64,000 nt of DNA from Rhynchopus euleeides (GCA_963210315.1 OY723237.1:1240001-1304000), one strand, 5' to 3'; numbered from the stretch's first letter, positions 1-10,051 are shown. Notes: a model not told the origin generated them from the letters alone. Translations and numbers: made by a program.

Positions 1-3000
1 CTTGCCGGTCCAGCCGTCAGCGACACTGGTACCGCACTCCAGCGTGCAGGAAGCAGGGACAGGAACAGGGGCGTCACACGGCTTGTCGGAGCACATCATG
101 CGGGTGCACGCCACCAGCCCGTTGTTGCACTTGCAGTCGTTGCAGTGGTTGCGCTTCTCACCCTTGCCGGTCCAGCCGTCAGCGACACTGGTACCGCACT
201 CCAGCGTGCAGGAAGCAGGGACAGGAACAGGGGCGTCGCACGGCTTGTCGGAGCACATCATGCGGGTGCACGCCACCAGCCCGTTGTTGCACTTGCAGTC
301 GTTGCAGTGGTTGCGCTTCTCACCCTTGCCGGTCCAGCCGTCAGCGACACTGGTACCGCACTCCAGCGTGCAGGAAGCAGGGACAGGAACAGGGGCGTCG
401 CACGGCTTGTCGGAGCACATCATGCGGGTGCACGCCACCTTCCCGTTGTTGCACTTGCAGTAGTTGCAGTGGTTGCGCTTCTCACCCTTGCCGGTCCAGC
501 CGTCAGCGACAATGGTACCGCACTCCAGCGTGCAGGAAGCAGGGACAGGAACAGGGGCGTCACACGGCTTGTCGGAGCACATCATGCGGGTGCACGCCAC
601 CTTCCCGTTGTTGCACTTGCAGTAGTTGCAGTGGTTGCGCTTCTCACCCTTGCCGGTCCAGCCGTCAGCGACAATGGTACCGCACTCCAGCGTGCAGGAA
701 GCAGGGACAGGAACAGGGGCGTCACACGGCTTGTGGGAGCACATCATGCGGGTGCACGCCACCAGCCCGTTGTTGCACTTGCAGTCGTTGCAGTGGTTGC
801 GCTTCTCACCCTTGCCGGTCCAGCCGTCAGCGACAATGGTGCCACACTCCAGCGTGCAGGAAGCAGGGACAGGAACAGGGGCGTCGCACGGCTTGTCGGA
901 GCACATCATGCGGGTGCACGCCACCAGCCCGTTGTTGCACTTGCAGTCGTTGCAGTGGTTGCGCTTCTCACCCTTGCCGGTCCAGCCGTCAGCGACAATG
1001 GTGCCACACTCCAGCGTGCAGGAAGCAGGGACAGGAACAGGGGCGTCGCACGGCTTGTCGGAGCACATCATGCGGGTGCACGCCACCTTCCCGTTGTTGC
1101 ACTTGCAGTCGTTGCAGTGGTTGCGCTTCTCACCCTTGCCGGTCCAGCCGTCAGCGACAATGGTACCGCACTCCAGCGTGCAGGAAGCAGGGACAGGAAC
1201 AGGGGCGTCACACGGCTTGTCGGAGCACATCATGCGGGTGCACGCCACCAGCCCGTTGTTGCACTTGCAGTCGTTGCAGTGGTTGCGCTTCTCACCCTTG
1301 CCGGTCCAGCCGTCAGCGACAATGGTACCGCACTCCAGCGTGCAGGAAGCAGGGACAGGAACAGGGGCGTCGCACGGCTTGTCGGAGCACATCATGCGGG
1401 TGCACGCCACCAGCCCGTTGTTGCACTTGCAGTCGTTGCAGTGGTTGCGCTTCTCACCCTTGCCGGTCCAGCCGTCAGCGACAATGGTGCCACACTCCAG
1501 CGTGCAGGAAGCAGGGACAGGAACAGGGGCGTCGCACGGCTTGTCGGAGCACATCATGCGGGTGCACGCCACCAGCCCGTTGTTGCACTTGCAGTCGTTG
1601 CAGTGGTTGTTCTTCTCACCCTTGCCGGTCCAGCCGTCAGCGACAATGGTGCCACACTCCAGCGTGCAGGAAGCAGGGACAGGAACAGGGGCGTCGCACG
1701 GCTTGTCGGAGCACATCATGCGGGTGCACGCCACCTTCCCGTTGTTGCACTTGCAGTCGTTGCAGTGGTTGCGCTTCTCACCCTTGCCGGTCCAGCCGTC
1801 AGCGACAATGGTGCCACACTCCAGCGTGCAGGAAGCAGGGACAGGAACAGGGGCGTCGCACGGCTTGTCGGAGCACATCATGCGGGTGCACGCCACCAGC
1901 CCGTTGTTGCACTTGCAGTCGTTGCAGTGGTTGCGCTTCTCACCCTTGCCGGTCCAGCCGTCAGCGACAATGGTACCGCACTCCAGCGTGCAGGAAGCAG
2001 GGACAGGAACAGGGGCGTCGCACGGCTTGTCGGAGCACATCATGCGGGTGCACGCCACCTTCCCGTTGTTGCACTTGCAGTCGTTGCAGTGGTTGCGCTT
2101 CTCACCCTTGCCGGTCCAGCCGTCAGCGACAATGGTACCGCACTCCAGCGTGCAGGAAGCAGGGACAGGAACAGGGGCGTCACACGGCTTGTCGGAGCAC
2201 ATCATGCGGGTGCACGTCACCAGCCCGTTGTTGCACTTGCAGTCGTTGCAGTGGTTGCGCTTCTCACCCTTGCCGGTCCAGCCGTCAGCGACAATGGTAC
2301 CGCACTCCAGCGTGCAGGAAGCAGGGACAGGAACAGGGGTGTCGCACGGCTTGTCGGAGCACATCATGCGGGTGCACGCCACCAGCCCGTTGTTGCACTT
2401 GCAGTCGTTGCAGTGGTTGTTCTTCTCACCCTTGCCGGTCCAGCCGTCAGCGACAATGGTGCCACACTCCAGCGTGCAGGAAGCAGGGACAGGAACAGGG
2501 GCGTCGCACGGCTTGTCGGAGCACATCATGCGGGTGCACGCCACCAGCCCGTTGTTGCACTTGCAGGCGTTGCAGTGGTTGCGCTTCTCACCCTTGCCGG
2601 TCCAGCCGTCCGCGACAATGGTACCGCACTCCAGCGTGCAGGAAGCAGGGACAGGAACAGGGGCGTCGCACGGCTTGTCGGAGCACATCATGCGGGTGCA
2701 CGCCACCTTCCCGTTGTTGCACTTGCAGTCGTTGCAGTGGTTGCGCTTCTCACCCTTGCCGGTCCAGCCGTCAGCGACAATGGTACCGCACTCCAGCGTG
2801 CAGGAAGCAGGGACAGGAACAGGGGCGTCACACGGCTTGTCGGAGCACATCATGCGGGTGCACGCCACCTTCCCGTTGTTGCACTTGCAGTAGTTGCAGT
2901 GGTTGCGCTTCTCACCCTTGCCGGTCCAGCCGTCAGCGACAATGGTACCGCACTCCAGCGTGCAGGAAGCAGGGACAGGAACAGGGGTGTCGCACGGCTT

Positions 3001-3777
3001 GTCGGAGCACATCATGCGGGTGCACGCCACCAGCCCGTTGTTGCACTTGCAGGCGTTGCAGTGGTTGCGCTTCTCACCCTTGCCGGTCCAGCCGTCCGCG
3101 ACAATGGTACCGCACTCCAGCGTGCAGGAAGCAGGGACAGGAACAGGGGCGTCGCACGGCTTGTCGGAGCACATCATGCGGGTGCACGCCACCTTCCCGT
3201 TGTTGCACTTGCAGTCGTTGCAGTGGTTGCGCTTCTCACCCTTGCCGGTCCAGCCGTCAGCGACAATGGTACCGCACTCCAGCGTGCAGGAAGCAGGGAC
3301 AGGAACAGGGGCGTCACACGGCTTGTCGGAGCACATCATGCGGGTGCACGCCACCTTCCCGTTGTTGCACTTGCAGTAGTTGCAGTGGTTGCGCTTCTCA
3401 CCCTTGCCGGTCCAGCCGTCAGCGACAATGGTACCGCACTCCAGCGTGCAGGAAGCAGGGACAGGAACAGGGGTGTCGCACGGCTTGTCGGAGCACATCA
3501 TGCGGGTGCACGCCACCAGCCCGTTGTTGCACTTGCAGTCGTTGCAGTGGTTGTTCTTCTCACCCTTGCCGGTCCAGCCGTCAGCGACAATGGTGCCACA
3601 CTCCAGCGTGCAGGAAGCAGGGACAGGAACAGGGGCGTCGCACGGCTTGTCGGAGCACATCATGCGGGTGCACGCCACCTTCCCGTTGTTGCACTTGCAG
3701 TCGTTGCAGTGGTTGTTCTTCTCACCCTTGCCGGTCCAGCCGTCAGCCACAACGGTGCCGCACTCGAGTGTGCAGCT
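1..3777. repeat. 162-bp coding repeat array, copy A (23.3 units visible)
   Basis: Period 162 bp, in frame with the minus-strand gene. From the signal-peptide side it ends in a nested triple-repeat block: the 486-bp pattern at 2894-3379 repeats the one just before it (about 2408-2893). Diagnostic sites include tcg/tag/gcg at HCN(D/Y/A)C, cgc/gtt in GEK(R/N)N, and gcg/gtg in the linker. Confidence 0.95.
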
Positions 3778-3831
3778 CTTCTCAACTGTTGCTGTCACCG
3801 TGACGAGTATGATGGAAATGATGGACATCAT
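1..3831 (-). CDS. Giant secreted pacifastin-like multidomain protease inhibitor, copy A (3' end outside window)
   Basis: The frame is open from the start at 3831 to the window edge (1277 codons, no stop). The start is the first of two adjacent ATGs opening the signal peptide MMSIISIILVTVTATVEK; an in-frame ATG 64 codons upstream (4023) would put hydrophilic sequence before the hydrophobic core and is judged non-coding. After the signal come 23 complete 54-residue repeats and 17 residues of a 24th. The first repeat has GTVVADGW and different synonymous codons from the rest. One repeat near 730 carries the rare CSHKPC variant. The visible part matches the 5' portion of copy B, except that B has an extra 10-repeat block. 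The C-terminus is not visible. The predicted product is a secreted multivalent serine protease inhibitor; function is inferred from the domain signature described under copy B. Confidence 0.85.
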   Translation of the reverse strand, partial: MMSIISIILVTVTATVEKSCTLECGTVVADGWTGKGEKNNHCNDCKCNNGKVACTRMMCSDKPCDAPVPVPASCTLECGTIVADGWTGKGEKNNHCNDCKCNNGLVACTRMMCSDKPCDTPVPVPASCTLECGTIVADGWTGKGEKRNHCNYCKCNNGKVACTRMMCSDKPCDAPVPVPASCTLECGTIVADGWTGKGEKRNHCNDCKCNNGKVACTRMMCSDKPCDAPVPVPASCTLECGTIVADGWTGKGEKRNHCNACKCNNGLVACTRMMCSDKPCDTPVPVPASCTLECGTIVADGWTGKGEKRNHCNYCKCNNGKVACTRMMCSDKPCDAPVPVPASCTLECGTIVADGWTGKGEKRNHCNDCKCNNGKVACTRMMCSDKPCDAPVPVPASCTLECGTIVADGWTGKGEKRNHCNACKCNNGLVACTRMMCSDKPCDAPVPVPASCTLECGTIVADGWTGKGEKNNHCNDCKCNNGLVACTRMMCSDKPCDTPVPVPASCTLECGTIVADGWTGKGEKRNHCNDCKCNNGLVTCTRMMCSDKPCDAPVPVPASCTLECGTIVADGWTGKGEKRNHCNDCKCNNGKVACTRMMCSDKPCDAPVPVPASCTLECGTIVADGWTGKGEKRNHCNDCKCNNGLVACTRMMCSDKPCDAPVPVPASCTLECGTIVADGWTGKGEKRNHCNDCKCNNGKVACTRMMCSDKPCDAPVPVPASCTLECGTIVADGWTGKGEKNNHCNDCKCNNGLVACTRMMCSDKPCDAPVPVPASCTLECGTIVADGWTGKGEKRNHCNDCKCNNGLVACTRMMCSDKPCDAPVPVPASCTLECGTIVADGWTGKGEKRNHCNDCKCNNGLVACTRMMCSDKPCDAPVPVPASCTLECGTIVADGWTGKGEKRNHCNDCKCNNGKVACTRMMCSDKPCDAPVPVPASCTLECGTIVADGWTGKGEKRNHCNDCKCNNGLVACTRMMCSDKPCDAPVPVPASCTLECGTIVADGWTGKGEKRNHCNDCKCNNGLVACTRMMCSHKPCDAPVPVPASCTLECGTIVADGWTGKGEKRNHCNYCKCNNGKVACTRMMCSDKPCDAPVPVPASCTLECGTIVADGWTGKGEKRNHCNYCKCNNGKVACTRMMCSDKPCDAPVPVPASCTLECGTSVADGWTGKGEKRNHCNDCKCNNGLVACTRMMCSDKPCDAPVPVPASCTLECGTSVADGWTGKGEKRNHCNDCKCNNGLVACTRMMCSDKPCDAPVPVPASCTLECGTSVADGWTGK

Positions 3832-4304
3832 GATTTTTCGGATTTTGTTTATATCTGTGTGGTGGTGCTGGTGTGGTACAGTCGTTCTCTCTCCGGTCCC
3901 TGCCCCAGGCAGAATGAGCGCTGTCTTTTCAAACAGTGAGGGTGGGCACGTCCGTCCGCTGTTCTGTCTACGTTGGACGTGTCTGACGCTTTTTGCCGCC
4001 TTTTGAACGTGTCGACTCCTCAATGGCTGCCTCTCCTTGCCCGCTTGTCGGTCCTTCTCGCTGTTTAAAGGATGACAGTAAGGACACTCGAGTCAATGAC
4101 GCAGATGAACCTGAGTGCCGCCCGTGCCTCCCGCAGCACCAGTGCCCTTCCAATTCAAGTGAGGCACCCTGCAGCAGTCAGTGCAGACAAGCTCCGATGG
4201 GTGCCCCCGACACACAGGTGTTTGCTTCTCTGTGTAAGCCCCACACCCACCAAACCCCTCCCTGGTCTCCAAGGCGGCGCCACCATTTCATCCCACAACA
4301 TCAT

Positions 4305-4384
4305 CCCCTCCTCCCCCCCTCCGTTTGCTTGTGCCCTCGCACTCCGCCCCGCCCTCGCCCTGACCCCCTCCTCCCGTGACCCAG
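4305..4384 (+). promoter_or_regulatory. Pyrimidine-rich tract ending in CAG (acceptor-like), unit 1
   Basis: About 80 nt of C/T-rich sequence on the plus strand ends in gacccag at 4378-4384, 14 nt before an ATG. This resembles a 3' splice acceptor (cis, or trans if the organism is a kinetoplastid). It points away from the inhibitor gene. Splicing is inference only. Confidence 0.3.
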
Positions 4385-4398
4385 AGAGGAGGCGCGAG

Positions 4399-4488
4399 AT
4401 GCTGTTCTACGATACCGCCTCTCTCATTGGGGAGCTGCAACACGACGTCGCCCCGTCGCAGTACCTGTGTGTGCTGCTGAGCCACTGA
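4399..4488 (+). CDS. Possible 29-residue mini-ORF or gene-start fragment, unit 1
   Basis: The ATG at 4399 opens 29 codons with GC-rich third positions (includes LIGELQHDVAPSQYL) and a TGA at 4486. It lies just after the acceptor-like tract and is divergent from the inhibitor gene. I do not recognise it. It may be a truncated 5' end of an unrelated gene captured in the unit, or chance. The opposite strand also has an open frame here (4288-4485), so coding status is uncertain. Confidence 0.25.
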   Translation: MLFYDTASLIGELQHDVAPSQYLCVLLSH

Positions 4489-6025
4489 GACGCTGCATGC
4501 AGGAGCAAACCAGCTCTCTGGCCGTTTTGCTTTTGGTCATCTCGACAACGTTTGTGTTACGTTTCCGGTGAAACAAGAAAGGGCGCGACCCCTCCCTGTG
4601 TAGCAGGCGAATTGTATGCAAACTGTTTTCCCTTTGCCAATGGAGAGGCGGTATTGCCAGTAGAGTGAGTGAGAGAGTGAGAGAAAGAGACAGAAGACAG
4701 GGGTGGAAGAAGTGGAGGAATCACAACGCCGTTCAGCAGCAACCGCTCTTCGGCTGTGTTTTTTTTGGTGATGCGTTGACGCTTCTCCACCCAAACCCTG
4801 AAAGTGATAGTGTATGGAGGATTTGGATGCTTGCTGTGGTGAGCCCGGCTTTCTGATCACAGGAGTGTGCGAGAAAAGACAGCAAAGGAGTTGGGACGGA
4901 GGAAGGGGTAAGGTTCACCCACCCACCTACCCACTTCCCATCCCTCCTCTTAGGACACGCTCAATAGAAGTGGCGGGGGAGGGGCGATTGTCGAGAAGGA
5001 AGGCAACGCATCTCTCCCAACACATTCTACCTCAGGGTCGAATCTCTCCTGTCACTCGCAACAATCAACAGGCAGAGAGTGCGGGGGGGGGGGAGGTGTG
5101 CGGAGCGGGGAGACGTGCGCTGTGGCCTGATATTCTGTTATGTGAAGCGACACCTCGCTTACACACAGAATATGCAAACCTGCTAAAAAAAATCGAGCGG
5201 CCACAAGGAAGAAGAGGAGGGAGGGGGCCGACTGAGTATCGGCAGTCGCAACCTGCTTTAAAAATCCAACTGGGATGGGGGAGGGGGCTGTGTTAGGCAG
5301 TAATCGAGGGTGTGTGTGTGCATGAGTTTCTTGACGAGGATAGATCCTGCATGTGAAACCGAAAGGGGAGGGGTAGCGGGGGCGGGCAAAGCTGTTCCCT
5401 TCGCGTCGTTAGTTTTTCACATAAAAAAAAGAGGCGAAAAGAATGCGCCAGAAAGGAAACAGCATTTTCGGCATCGCAGTGGAGACCCTTGGAGTGTTGA
5501 ACAACAGCTGTGGTATAATCGGGGCCCCCATCGCGAGTTGCCCCGGTTAGTATTTGGGTTTGAAGCTTCAGAGGGGCAGCACGACAAGTAGCACACGCTG
5601 CCAAGCGCTTGAGAGATATCGAGACGCGAAAACTCTGGGGGGGGGGGGGGTTTGTTTTTGGAGTTGTGCTAACAACGCAGGAAACTTTGCCATGCAGATC
5701 ATGCAGGACACACACCACACCCGCAGCAGGCGTGTGGGGTGTTCTCGCGATCGACGAATACCCGCTGGTTCTTCCCTCCCCTTACTGATTTGCAGACGCA
5801 GAGTTTCCGCCATTTCAGATAGGGCGGGAACACACAACAATCGGCCATCACCAAACTACAATACGAAAGGAACCCCTGAACCCGGCGCGTGTGTATGTAT
5901 GTGTGCGTGCATCGCGCAAAGATACACGATTTCGACGAAGCAGCTTGCATCTGAGGATAAGTTAACCGAGGGAAACCTTATTCGGCGGGGGTGAGGGGGT
6001 GAGAGAGAGAGAGAGGGGTGGGGTG

Positions 6026-6120
6026 GCTTGATTGTCGAGAGTGAATGGAAAAGCAAGTCTCCCAGCACCTTCTTGCAATGTTAGTCCTTTTTGTAGTCAC
6101 CACACCAGATATGCTGTACA
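6026..6120 (-). repeat. 95-bp IQ-gene 3'-end module (parent copy), unit 1
   Basis: It covers the last codons, stop and first ~70 nt of 3' flank of the IQ gene. It aligns without gaps to 12625-12719 with about 15 mismatches, roughly 84% identity. The stop codon aligns in both copies. Confidence 0.75.
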
Positions 6121-7347
6121 AGGCGAGAGAGGAGGGGTAGGGGTGGCTCCGATGCTGGGGCGTGAAAAGGGGCCTGTCAGGAGGTACGACGGGAATATGT
6201 GATCCGCTTTATTCAGCACAGACACCGCTGCACGGAGAGGCGCAAACCCCTGCTCCACAGGCGGGGGCCCGCCGGTGAACATCGTGCTAAAGCCGAGATC
6301 GCGGCAGGAGTCCTCCGGCTCGACGTCCGGGGCAGAGGCTAGGTCACCCCCCTCCACGAGAAACCCCGTCACGCTGTCATAGCTCACGGAGGTTAGGAAG
6401 ACCCGCGCCGACTGAAGGTATGTGTCGTAGAGTGCTGTCATCTCCTCGCCCCGCAGCGTCAGAAGGGACCTCCGGGAGATGCGCTCCTCCTTCACGACGT
6501 AGAGCAGCTCATGCGCCTCGATAATGTACGCTGCGTCCGAAGGGGCAGGTGGCTTCGGGGCGTGCTGCCCCTCCCCGTCACACAGCGAGGGGTGGCGGCG
6601 CAGCGGGATGTGGAGCCGCTGCGCAGAGCGCGCAGCGGCGGTGGAAAGCAGCTTCCATGACTCACGCTCGCGCCGCAAGATGGTGGTGCGCTTCAGGGAG
6701 GCTTGAGAGTCGAGCACGCCGCGCTCCTCCCTCCCGAGCCACAGGGAGTACACTGCGGCGCGGGAGGCGCGGCAGGCAGCAGCGAGGCAGAGGGTTGCCT
6801 GCAGGTGTTTGGCACGCACAGTCCACCGCTGAATGCTGACGGTGCGGGTGGAGATGGCTGTCATGACAAACCGTTTGATGTTCTTCAGGGCTTCGACGCG
6901 TGGGGCGACCCTGACGCGGATGGCAGGGATGAGGCAGGATATGATGGCGCAGGCGCGTGCCTGGGAGGCAACCCCGCGGGCGTAGGCGGTGCGCCAGCTG
7001 CGTTGGATGACGCGCACAGCCTTGCGCCGCACGGCTTGTGACTTCCGCTTGTCCTTCGCCCTCTCGGCCTCGTTGATCAGGTTTCGCGAGACCTGCAGCA
7101 TCTGCACCGCCGCCTTTTTATTCGCGCCTGCTAAGGGGGACACAGCAACCAGCTCCTCCGAATCCACAACCCCGACACGCGTGTAGTTCCGCAGCTCCTG
7201 CCAGTGCAATTCGGGACTCTTCTTCGGCTGCGTTGCCTTTTTCCCCCGCCGGGGGCCGGAGCCCGGCGTGCGCGACATATTGCTGGCATTGCTGGAGCGC
7301 CGCCGGTGCTTCCCGGCATCAAAGGCGCCGAGAAGCCCCTGATCCAT
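6097..7347 (-). CDS. IQ-motif protein, 416 aa, unit 1
   Basis: This is a single uninterrupted frame with GC-rich third codon positions, consistent with real coding. The N-terminus (1-45) is basic and Ser-rich (KHRRRSSN, PRRGKK). Residues 100-125 form a basic helix with a consensus IQ motif, VIQRSWRTAYAR, of the IQxxxR type that binds calmodulin-like proteins. A weaker second IQ sits at 172 (IQRWTVR), and Ala/Arg-rich helical sequence follows to about 245. The C-terminal half (265-416) has no recognised domain and ends in a Pro-rich stretch, TPTPPLSPCTAYLVW. There is no signal peptide or membrane segment, so it is likely cytoplasmic or cytoskeletal. The start at 7347 is the first ATG of the open frame. 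Its product is identical in four units. A calmodulin-binding role is inferred from the motif; the function is otherwise unknown. Confidence 0.7.
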   Translation of the reverse strand: MDQGLLGAFDAGKHRRRSSNASNMSRTPGSGPRRGKKATQPKKSPELHWQELRNYTRVGVVDSEELVAVSPLAGANKKAAVQMLQVSRNLINEAERAKDKRKSQAVRRKAVRVIQRSWRTAYARGVASQARACAIISCLIPAIRVRVAPRVEALKNIKRFVMTAISTRTVSIQRWTVRAKHLQATLCLAAACRASRAAVYSLWLGREERGVLDSQASLKRTTILRRERESWKLLSTAAARSAQRLHIPLRRHPSLCDGEGQHAPKPPAPSDAAYIIEAHELLYVVKEERISRRSLLTLRGEEMTALYDTYLQSARVFLTSVSYDSVTGFLVEGGDLASAPDVEPEDSCRDLGFSTMFTGGPPPVEQGFAPLRAAVSVLNKADHIFPSYLLTGPFSRPSIGATPTPPLSPCTAYLVW

Positions 7348-7580
7348 CGCGGCAAACCGCCCCGCCCAGCGGTGCGCTGCGCCCGCCCCAGCGTGCGTGC
7401 CTCATGGGCTGGGGTGTCCCCTGTCCCACACACAGGGCGGCGATTCTGGCAATGTGTGTATCTGCTGGTTGCAAGTTGTTTTTGTGGTTGGCATACGGGA
7501 GATCCCCAGTTTGAAGTTTGAGCGAGGCGCAATCGGAGATGCAGCAAGCTGAAAAGGGGCACAAGCGGGTATGGGAGGGG

Positions 7581-7680
7581 GTGGGGTGGGGTGGGGTGGG
7601 GTGGGGTGGGGTGGGGTGGGGTGGGGTGGGGTGGGGTGGGGTGGGGTGGGGTGGGGTGGGGTGGGGTGGGGTGGGGTGGG
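7581..7680. repeat. GTGGG minisatellite, 20 copies, unit 1
   Basis: Twenty perfect 5-bp units 5' of the IQ gene. The same array has 11, 6 and 4 copies in units 2-4. On the transcribed strand it is CCCAC, a pyrimidine-rich run that could matter for splicing or mRNA start. Confidence 0.97.
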
Positions 7681-7900
7681 GCTTGGGCGAGGGCAGTCAG
7701 CAGCACTTTGTTTTAATTATAGAATTTGTCGTCAATAGGAATTTGCAGCCGGTAGCAGTAGTAGGTGATATGCCGCGTTGGGGCGCGGCACCTGACGTGC
7801 GCTGTGCTGTCGGGCTCCGGCTGGACAGCGCTGTCTAGACACAGTGCACGTCTGCTAGAAGAATGAAGGCAATGGCCAACATAGGAAATCAATATAGGCA

Positions 7901-8086
7901 TCACGCAGGGCAGCAGCAGAGCCAAAGAGAAGGTCCAGCACCCCTCACAACTGTGCCCACCACCAAGGAGGGACAAATGCCCTCAGTGAGGCGAAGCACG
8001 GCGTTCTGGAATGTTGCGAGACCTTCCTTCGCGGCATAAGCATGTGCCCCCAACGAAGAGAGTGCGATGATGGCTTTTGTCTGCAG
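7901..8086 (-). pseudogene. Coding-like fragment without a start codon, unit 1
   Basis: Sixty-one codons are open after a ctgcag acceptor-like site, bounded upstream by an in-frame stop and ending in TGA at 7901. The translation looks protein-like (KEGLATFQNAVLRLTEG, amphipathic helix; then a small hydrophobic tail), unlike the low-complexity neighbours. It could be a relic of a gene, an exon whose partner is not identified, or chance. The alternative 87-aa frame at 7713-7976 overlaps it on the same strand. Confidence 0.25.
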
Positions 8087-8706
8087 GACGAGTCAACCGC
8101 AGATACGAGGTGGTACGGGTTTTCAGTTCTTTCCAGAGGTGGGGGTGGGGTGGGGAGACGGAAGGAGGGAGAGACGGAACATTATTCCCTGCAAAAAAAC
8201 CCCCCCCCCACAGCCCAGATCCACCCGGTCTCCTTGGATGCCTCTCTCTCTCTCTGCAAAGGCCTGCCATCGGTTCATAGGGGGCATGGCATTCGCTCTG
8301 TGTCAAACTGTGTGAGCTTTGCCTTCCTCTTTTGAGAAGCGGTTCACTGCCCTGCATTTCGGAGCGAAGGCCCCCATAGACGTGACTTTTGTCCCGCACA
8401 TCCAAGACGAAAAGGTGGGGGGGGGGGGGGGTGGAGAGAGAGAGAGAGAGCTGTGCCTGATGGTAAAAATGAAAAATGGCACTGGGAGAGGAACGGGAAG
8501 AGGCATAGCGAGAGGGTGAGGCGGGATGGGGGTGGGGGTGGGGGTGGATGATAGTCAAAAAAAAGTGAAAAGGGCAAAAAACAAAACAAAAACGAAGGCC
8601 TCACCGCACACATCCACACATACCCCTCTCTCCCTTCCAGCAATTTGCGGGTATCCAATTTTCTTTTCTGGATAGTCGCAGCGCGGCGATCCCCCCCCCC
8701 CCCCCC

Positions 8707-10051
8707 TAGGGTGGGTATACCCCTGTGAGAAAATGGGTATTTTCAGGACACGCTCTAAACACCTCTCAGCCCCTACCTGACACACGCACCGACCCCAAAG
8801 GGTGCCAGAATGATATCCTGAGGCCACCAACACCATTTGTGGGGCCTTATGGGGTGTTTTTTGGGGTTCCGGAAAATTTGCCCACCGGTGGTTCCTGGTG
8901 GTACCGTAGGCCCACCTCTGTTTGCTGGACACGCCCTTTTGCTGGCACAATACGGGGTAGGCGTGGTGAAGGGGGTGTCGGAAATTGCCCGGACACGAGT
9001 TTCGACGATTGTGCCCCTGTCCCACTGATTTTTGCGCGAATTACATGCACGTATAGGCGTGCCTTGGCCTGTACAGGCCTGGATAGGCACAGATTGCCTG
9101 TATGGATTGATCTCGATGTGCATATCCCGACAGGTATGGGCCTGTATGGTCTTGTAATCCTGCATGGAGCCCTGCTGAAAAATCAGATGGCTGTCGGTAT
9201 TCACAGCCAGTATATTTCTTTCACAGAGCACCCGAAGCTCGTCAATACGATTGCGCTTCAGGGCGCGCCTGTGCCTCGCCTGATGGGCAATTCGTCCATC
9301 ACGCCCCTCAACAGAGCCAGGTGTCACAGGAATGACTTCCATCGATTCGGGTGGTTTGCAAAAGCCTCCTCGTCATTTGCTTCGAATTCAGCAAATTTGT
9401 GCATAGTAACTCAGTTCACCTGCTGCGTGTCTGTGCATTCCTGCTGTTGACAGTGCTGCAGTGTGCGCAGCCAGGCATTGGTTCCCATGCTGGCAGGCAG
9501 GTGTTTGGACTTTGAATTTCGTGAGGGTTTGGAGGCGTGCCTTGAGTCTATCGAAATGATTGCGCCTCAGCTGCTAATATCTCACCAGGAGCGCCCAGTT
9601 CTTCGCGAAGATGAGTTTCAGAAGTGACTGAGTTCAACTGTGCACAGTGCGGCGCTCAACACAGGCAGCATGTCGTCATGGAGAAGAGTGTCGATTGCTA
9701 TAGAATCTGGCATGCGGGAGTAGCCTCGTTCTACAGTCTGCGCGAGCTGGTTCCCGAGGGTGATATTTTCTTGGTAACAGGCTTGTGGGGTGGCACTAGC
9801 CATGTGAAGGGGTGTGAGTGAGTGTGCAGTGCCTATCCGGGGGGCACCGTAGGAACCACCGATGGGCAAATTTTTTAGAATGCCAAAATATCAGCACTGA
9901 GGTTGATCTGGTGGTGAAATCTCCACCACAAAACACTTTTGGGACGATCTGGGCACATTGGCACCCTTTACATGGCTTTCTGAGGTACTTTTTGGTGTTC
10001 CCGAAAAATGTTATTTTCTCACGCGTATAGGGGGGGGTATACCCACCCCTA
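8707..10051. mobile_element. Inverted-repeat element, putative non-autonomous TIR DNA transposon, 1345 bp, unit 1
   Basis: The two ends are inverted copies of each other: outer TAGGGTGGGTATACCCC-type motif followed by GTGAGAAAAT at the left end, and its near-complement at the right end (about 10005-10051). An inner arm of 24 bp matches at 23 positions (8873-8896 versus 9851-9874). The segments between are diverged, so the TIRs are imperfect and about 170-190 bp long. Poly-C lies immediately outside both ends on the same strand, consistent with insertion into a C-run. No transposase was recognised inside. A 189-aa minus-strand frame (8773-9342) is unassigned. It could also be two opposed short elements flanking unrelated DNA. 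Confidence 0.5.

Larger units (their letters stand above)
3832..6096. other. Intergenic region between inhibitor gene A and IQ gene, unit 1
   Basis: This 2.27 kb holds the 5' flank of the inhibitor gene and the 3' flank of the IQ gene. It contains the acceptor-like pyrimidine tract and mini-ORF listed separately, a GA-rich stretch at 4665-4700, poly-G runs near 5083 and 5638, and GA microsatellites near 6000. Short ORFs on both strands were judged spurious: skewed composition, and some are broken by homopolymer changes in other units. No RNA gene was recognised. Confidence 0.7.
7348..8706. other. Intergenic region 5' of IQ gene, unit 1
   Basis: It contains the GTGGG minisatellite, a minus-strand ccccttttcag acceptor-like site near 7550 about 200 nt upstream of the IQ start, a coding-like fragment at 7901-8086, poly-C near 8207, poly-G then GA repeats at 8417-8450, three GGGGGT units near 8527, and the poly-C tract abutting the inverted-repeat element. 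No complete gene was recognised. Confidence 0.65.

Noticed and set aside
1-3777. CRISPR-like array
   Set aside because: Repeats are 162 bp, contiguous, without unique spacers, and code for protein modules.
4814-5296. 160-residue plus-strand ORF as a gene
   Set aside because: Broken into two short frames by the poly-G expansion in units 4 and 5, composition not protein-like.
7581-7680. Telomeric repeat tract
   Set aside because: GTGGG is not a TTAGGG-type telomere repeat; the tract is internal and varies between units.
8773-9342. Transposase in the inverted-repeat element
   Set aside because: The 189-residue frame shows no catalytic motif I can recognise and runs into the left inverted repeat.
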